Origin: Actinomycetes bacterium
Lineage (GTDB): Bacteria; Actinomycetota; Acidimicrobiia; Acidimicrobiales; Acidimicrobilacustridaceae
Direction of reading: 5' to 3'
DNA: 64,000 nt
NCBI GenBank assembly: GCA_029782145.1
Contig: JAKOVH010000021.1
Span: forward strand, 1-64,000
Position 1 is the stretch's first letter. The number at the start of each line of letters is the position of its first letter. Position numbers and translations under genes: made by a program. Below the pieces are notes generated by a model. That model was not told the origin of the DNA and made no database searches. It saw only the letters and a list, made by a program, of their open reading frames with translations. This document shows, piece by piece, positions 60,360-64,000 of the stretch.

Positions 60360-61778
60360 ATGGCGTGGAGGGGAGCAAGAGGGCGCCGCGCGGTCGCGGC
60401 CGTCGCCGCCGCGATGGTGGTGGCGCTGCTGGCAGCCGGCTGCGGAAGCGGCCGCTCGGCGAGCAAGGACGGCGGCACGGGTGGAGGTGGGACCGCGCCG
60501 ACCTCAGCGGACGGTGCCGGGGCCAGCTCCTTCGGAGACCTGCAGAGCCCGTGCGGCACCGGTGCCCCGTCGGGCTCGCCGGACCAGGCCGTCGACGCCA
60601 GCAGCGTGACCATCGGGTACGGGGACGACGCCGGCTACCAGGGCAACCCCGGGAGCAACCACCAGATGAGCGACGCCGTGAGGGCGTTGATCGACTGGTG
60701 CAACCAGCAGGGCGGCATCAACGGCCGCGAGGTGAAGGGCATCTACTACGACGCCCGCATCACCGAGGTGAACAACGTGATGACCGAGGCTTGCTCGCAG
60801 GTCTTCATGCTCGTCGGCCAGGGCTTCGCTCTTGGGGGCTCCGGCGAGGTCACCCGCCTGGGTTGCGGCCTGCCCTCGGTGCCCGGCCTGCTCGGCGGTT
60901 CGGAGGTGGCCAACGCCCCGCTCATGGTCGCTCCCGCCCCCCAACCCGTCGACTACATGAACGTCGAAGGGGCCGCTGCGCTGGCCCAGGCCTTCCCGGC
61001 GGAGGTGGCCAAGGCAGGCGTGATGCTGCCCAACTTCCCGGCCACCATCGACTTCACCCAACGGGCCGAGCGGACCTTCACCACCGTCGGCTGGCAGTTC
61101 CTCGACTGCACCCAGACCTATCCGATCAGCGGGGTCACCGACTTCCGGCCATTCCTGCAGAAGCTGAAGGACTGCGGGGCCGAGGTGGTCTTCACCACCG
61201 ACACGGCCGCCAACCTCGAGAACGCGCTGGACGCAGCGAGCCAGATCGACTTCCACCCGATCTGGATGGCCACCAGCAGCGTCTACGACGCCAACTTCGC
61301 CGGGTGGAACCAGCACGGCAACGCCGACAAGGTGTACTTCGGCAACGTGTTCACGCCTCTCGAGGTCATCACACCGGGAACCGCCAACGCCGCCTACGTC
61401 GACATCGTCACCGCCCACGGCGGCGACACCTCCTACACCGGTCAGCAGGCCGCGTCCGCCTTCCTGCTGTGGGCCACCGCGGCGAAGGCGTGCGGCAACG
61501 AACTCACCCGGGCCTGCGTCGTGCAGCAGCTCAAGGGCGTCCACGACTGGACCGCGGGCGGGCTCAGCTCGCCGCAGGACCCGGGCACCAACAAACCGGG
61601 ACAGTGCGGCCTGGTGATGAAGGTCGAGGGCACCGGCTTCGTGCAGTGGCGACCCGACGAGCCGGGCCAGTTCACCTGCGACCCGTCCTACCTCGTGAAG
61701 GTCGACCCGCCCATCGACTCGGTGGCGTCGCTGCGGCTCGACTCCGACCGCATCGCCCACAAGAACGAGACCGGCTGA
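60360..61778 (+). CDS. ABC transporter substrate-binding lipoprotein (branched-chain amino acid type)
   Basis: The 472-residue protein has a lipoprotein signal (VAAAMVVALLAAGCGSG, lipobox LAAGC) and a Gly/Ser-rich linker. A two-lobed periplasmic-binding fold of the LivJ/Peripla_BP_6 type follows: ALIDWCNQQGGINGREVKGI, TDFRPFLQKLKDCGAEVVFT. It would present an amino acid or similar solute to a permease encoded elsewhere, since no ABC permease or ATPase genes are nearby. Confidence 0.85.
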   Translation: MAWRGARGRRAVAAVAAAMVVALLAAGCGSGRSASKDGGTGGGGTAPTSADGAGASSFGDLQSPCGTGAPSGSPDQAVDASSVTIGYGDDAGYQGNPGSNHQMSDAVRALIDWCNQQGGINGREVKGIYYDARITEVNNVMTEACSQVFMLVGQGFALGGSGEVTRLGCGLPSVPGLLGGSEVANAPLMVAPAPQPVDYMNVEGAAALAQAFPAEVAKAGVMLPNFPATIDFTQRAERTFTTVGWQFLDCTQTYPISGVTDFRPFLQKLKDCGAEVVFTTDTAANLENALDAASQIDFHPIWMATSSVYDANFAGWNQHGNADKVYFGNVFTPLEVITPGTANAAYVDIVTAHGGDTSYTGQQAASAFLLWATAAKACGNELTRACVVQQLKGVHDWTAGGLSSPQDPGTNKPGQCGLVMKVEGTGFVQWRPDEPGQFTCDPSYLVKVDPPIDSVASLRLDSDRIAHKNETG

Positions 61779-61850
61779 CCGACCCAGCGCCCGGACGCCG
61801 AGCTCGTTCACCGCCGATGAGTCCCGGGCCCCGAAGCGGTCTACCCCCAC

Positions 61851-63071
61851 ATGCGCGCGCGTACCTGCTCCCATGTCCTGTTCGCCCCCGACGAGCCGCC
61901 CGCCGGCTCGGCCCCCGAGGAGCCGTTCCTGCCGCCGCCCGGGGCGCTGCCCGACCCGGCACCGGGCATCGACGCGGGCCCGGGCGACGTCGTGGTCCTC
62001 GTCGGCACCACCAAGGGCCTGTTCGCGCTCCGCGCCGGCCCCGACCGGCGGACATGGACCCGCTCCGGCCCCTGGTTCCCCGGTGAGGAGATCGCGGCCG
62101 CCGCGCTCGACACCCGCGGTGGGCGCAACCGGCTGCTGGTCGGCGCCATGAGCTGGCACTTCGGCCCGTCGGTGTACACGTCCGACGACCTCGGGGGCAC
62201 CTGGCGGGAACCAGAGCCGACCACGTTGCGCTTCCCCGACGACACCGGCGCGAGCGTGGCCCGCGTGTGGCAGCTGATGCCGGCGGCGGCCAGCCAGCCC
62301 GACGTGGTGTACGCCGGAGTCGAGCCGGCCGCCCTGTTCCGCTCCGACGACGGTGGCGCGTCCTTCTCGCTCGTGCGGGAGCTGTGGGACCACCCTCACC
62401 GCCAGCAGTGGCAGCCCGGTGGCGGCGGGCTGTGCCTGCACACCATCGTTCCCGACCCAGCCGGCGGCCCCCGGATGGGCATCGCCGTGTCGGCCGCCGG
62501 CTTCTACCGCACCCTCGACGGCACCACCTGGGAAGCGGCCAACTCCGGCATCCTCCCGCCCTTCCTGCCCGAGCCGGCACCCGAGTTCGGCCAGTGCGTG
62601 CACAAGGTGGCCCAGCACCCCGACCGGCCCGACACGCTCTACGTGCAGCACCACTGGGGCGTGTACCGCTCCGACGACTTCGGTGGCTCCTGGACCGAGG
62701 TCGGCGAGGAGAAGCTGCCCTCCACCTTCGGCTTCCCGATCGTGGTCGACCCCAGCGACGCCGACACGGCCTACGTCGTCCCCCTCAAGTCCGACTTCTT
62801 CCGCTGCTCGGCCGAGGGTGCCCTGCGCGTCTTCCGCACGACCGACGGCGGCGCGTCGTGGCACGCCCACGGCTCGGGCCTGCCGTCGCAGGACGCCTAC
62901 CTCACCGTGCTGCGCGACGGCTTCGGCACCGACGGCCTGTCGCCGACCGGCCTCTACCTCGGCACCCGCACCGGCGAGGTGTTCGGCTCGGTCGACGGCG
63001 GGGGGACCTGGCAGGAGCTGGCCCGACACCTCCCACCGGTGGCGTGCGTGAAGGCGGCGGTGGTGGGGTGA
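61851..63071 (+). CDS. BNR/sialidase-like beta-propeller protein
   Basis: The 406-residue protein contains repeated Asp-box-like motifs (SDDLGGTW, SDDGGASF, SDDFGGSW, TDDGGASW-like, SVDGGGTW), typical of BNR-repeat propellers such as exo-alpha-sialidases or photosystem assembly-like factors. No signal peptide is seen, so it is likely cytoplasmic. The catalytic residues of true sialidases are not apparent. Its stop overlaps the MoaD-like gene start (GTGA), suggesting co-expression. Confidence 0.8.
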   Translation: MRARTCSHVLFAPDEPPAGSAPEEPFLPPPGALPDPAPGIDAGPGDVVVLVGTTKGLFALRAGPDRRTWTRSGPWFPGEEIAAAALDTRGGRNRLLVGAMSWHFGPSVYTSDDLGGTWREPEPTTLRFPDDTGASVARVWQLMPAAASQPDVVYAGVEPAALFRSDDGGASFSLVRELWDHPHRQQWQPGGGGLCLHTIVPDPAGGPRMGIAVSAAGFYRTLDGTTWEAANSGILPPFLPEPAPEFGQCVHKVAQHPDRPDTLYVQHHWGVYRSDDFGGSWTEVGEEKLPSTFGFPIVVDPSDADTAYVVPLKSDFFRCSAEGALRVFRTTDGGASWHAHGSGLPSQDAYLTVLRDGFGTDGLSPTGLYLGTRTGEVFGSVDGGGTWQELARHLPPVACVKAAVVG

Positions 63072-63352
63072 CGGTCCGCGTCCGCCTGGCCGAGGTGCTG
63101 CGCCCCCACGCCGGCGGAGCGGGCACCGTCGAGCTCGACGTGCCGCCGTCGGCCACCATCGGGGAGCTGCTCGACGTCCTCGCCGCGTGCCACCCGGCCC
63201 TCGGCCGGCGGATCCGCAACGAGGAAGGCGCGGTGCGCACCCACGTCAACGTCTTCGTCGGCGCCGACAACATCCGCGACCTCGACGGGCAGGCCACCGC
63301 GGTGCCGCCGGGCGCCGAGGTGTCGGTGCTGCCTGCCGTGTCGGGCGGATAG
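63068..63352 (+). CDS. MoaD/ThiS-like ubiquitin-fold sulfur carrier
   Basis: From GTG 63068, overlapping the previous stop, the product has 94 residues. It contains RVRLAEVLRPHAGGAGTVEL and ends PPGAEVSVLPAVSGG. The C-terminal Gly-Gly is the thiocarboxylation site of MoaD/ThiS-type carriers. Its pairing with a BNR-repeat protein is known from actinobacterial genomes, though the pathway is unclear. Confidence 0.85.
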   Translation: MTVRVRLAEVLRPHAGGAGTVELDVPPSATIGELLDVLAACHPALGRRIRNEEGAVRTHVNVFVGADNIRDLDGQATAVPPGAEVSVLPAVSGG

Positions 63353-63416
63353 CGGCGCGCGGGCAGCGGCGGGCCGCCCGCTCGCGCTGCGCGAGAGCCC
63401 CTCCTACGATGCCGGC

Positions 63417-63631
63417 GTGCGAGGGGTGCGGTGGTCCGACGTCGAGGCCCGCCACGCCCACCAGCGCGCCGCGGCCGAGCAGCTGGGTGCGGGCCCGGCC
63501 GACGGGAAGTACGACGTCGTGATCGACGCGGCCGGCACGCCCACCGCTTCCCGCTCGACGCTGCGGCCGAGGCGTTCCGGGTGGCCGACGATCGCAGCAC
63601 GGGCGCGATCAAGGTCGTGCTGCACCCCTGA
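63417..63631 (+). pseudogene. Zinc-type alcohol dehydrogenase remnant
   Basis: One frame reads AEQLGAGPADGKYDVVIDAAGT, a piece of the NAD-binding domain of medium-chain dehydrogenases. A different frame ends FPLDAAAEAFRVADDRSTGA and IKVVLHP, the usual C-terminus of the same family. The two parts are joined with a frameshift and the middle (about 100 residues) is missing, as is the entire N-terminal catalytic domain. It is a broken leftover. Confidence 0.6.
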
Positions 63632-63640
63632 GGGGCACGG

Positions 63641-64000
63641 TCAGCTCAGGCAGGAGTGGAGGAACGACGTGATGGTCGGGGTCTCCAGCGTCTCGCCGGC
63701 CGCGCCGAGCCGGGCGTTGACGTCGGCGTGGCTGTAGCCGTCGGCCTGCACCACGGTCACCTCGGCCCCGGCCCCGCGCAGGGCATCGGCGAACGCTTCA
63801 GCCTGCGCCCGCCGGCGGGGGAGGCCACGTGTGACGATCACCGCGTCGGGCACCGGGCCCCCAGCCTGCTCGAGCACCTGCAGTGGCGAGGCGGCCGCCA
63901 GCGCGGCAGGGTCGGTGCCGAAGGCGTTGGCGAGCATCTCGTCGGTGAGGTCGCTGCCCGTGTCGATGCGCTCCTGGAGGTCGTAGCCCTCGGTGTCGAG
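63641..64000 (-). CDS. Alpha/beta-hydrolase (esterase-like), C-terminal part, cut by window edge
   Basis: The frame is open from the right edge to a stop at 63641; 119 residues are visible. It has VPDAVIVTRGLPRRRAQAEA, then ADGYSHADVNARLGAAGE, where the His in the YSHADVN motif would be the catalytic His of a carboxylesterase/lipase-like hydrolase. The nucleophile elbow would lie beyond the window. The protein ends SFLHSCLS. Confidence 0.6.
   Translation of the reverse strand, partial: LDTEGYDLQERIDTGSDLTDEMLANAFGTDPAALAAASPLQVLEQAGGPVPDAVIVTRGLPRRRAQAEAFADALRGAGAEVTVVQADGYSHADVNARLGAAGETLETPTITSFLHSCLS

Noticed and set aside
60504..63029. 841-codon open frame on the minus strand
   Set aside because: It lies opposite the binding-protein and BNR genes, has no motifs, and is explained by GC codon bias.
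1..64000. CRISPR array
   Set aside because: No direct repeats of 24-40 bases separated by unique spacers were seen; the periodic repeats found have a 12- or 16-bp period.

Overview
The window is GC-rich actinobacterial DNA. I suspect Acidimicrobiia or a relative, from the SCO6880-type secretion protein and the general gene style, but this is inference. Its organising feature is an intact tRNA-Arg(ACG) gene at 58371-58444 (minus strand). A 46-bp block spanning its 3' half is repeated exactly at 927-972 and 8489-8534. Such repeats are left by tyrosine-recombinase islands inserting at a tRNA 3' end, so the window reads as a tandem stack: remains of an element ending at 927, a compact 7.6-kb element (927-8534), and a 50-kb integrative conjugative element (8489-58412). 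From 58.5 kb rightward lies ordinary chromosome: an APH-fold kinase, DUF488, an amino-acid-type ABC binding lipoprotein, a BNR-repeat protein with a MoaD-like partner, a broken alcohol dehydrogenase and the end of a hydrolase.

Left edge (1-926): the end of an IS21-family insertion sequence (istB tail plus terminus) abuts a truncated aldo/keto reductase, followed by a degenerate element end. The small element (927-8534) carries a DUF433/DUF5615 toxin-antitoxin pair, a 1171-residue HNH-headed protein that looks like a single-gene defence effector, a tyrosine integrase, a divergent sigma-like factor, a small basic protein and a DUF1508 protein.

The large element has four blocks. (1) 9.0-16.7 kb: an efflux and detoxification cassette of two 14-helix MFS pumps, a thioesterase, an alpha/beta hydrolase, a universal stress protein, a membrane protein, and a TetR regulator with a co-translated PAS protein. 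Three identical-format operators (TAGAC-N5-GTCTA) tie these together. (2) 16.9-26.4 kb: a leftward operon encoding VirB2-like pilin, lipoprotein, VirB6/TrbL-like channel, SCO6880-like protein, VirB4 ATPase, primase, excisionase and integrase, with a divergent transglycosylase/M23 cell-wall enzyme. (3) 26.4-36.7 kb: a complete-looking Tad (Flp-type) pilus operon ending in a LysM-BTAD membrane regulator, without a prepilin peptidase. (4) 37-49.7 kb: mobilisation genes, namely ArdC antirestriction protein, MobF (TrwC-like) relaxase-helicase, an 806-residue ArdC-like protein, a VirD4/TraG-type coupling protein and accessory genes.

The right cargo (50.2-57.6 kb) is a probable defence island: a 404-residue Abi/HEPN-like candidate, an NYN nuclease preceded by a small structured RNA with an intrinsic terminator, a 269-residue protein co-translated with a PIN nuclease, and a full-length type IIG-like restriction-methylation enzyme. 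A Schlafen/AlbA remnant sits next to it.

The most unusual non-coding signals are direct repeats with an exact 12-bp period: GGGAC arrays on both sides of the coupling-protein gene, and GTAGGGAC and TGGCTGCAC sites beside the attachment sequences. A duplicated leader hairpin upstream of the 147-residue gene and of ardC shows compensatory base changes. All functional statements rest on reading motifs and gene order; no database search was run.
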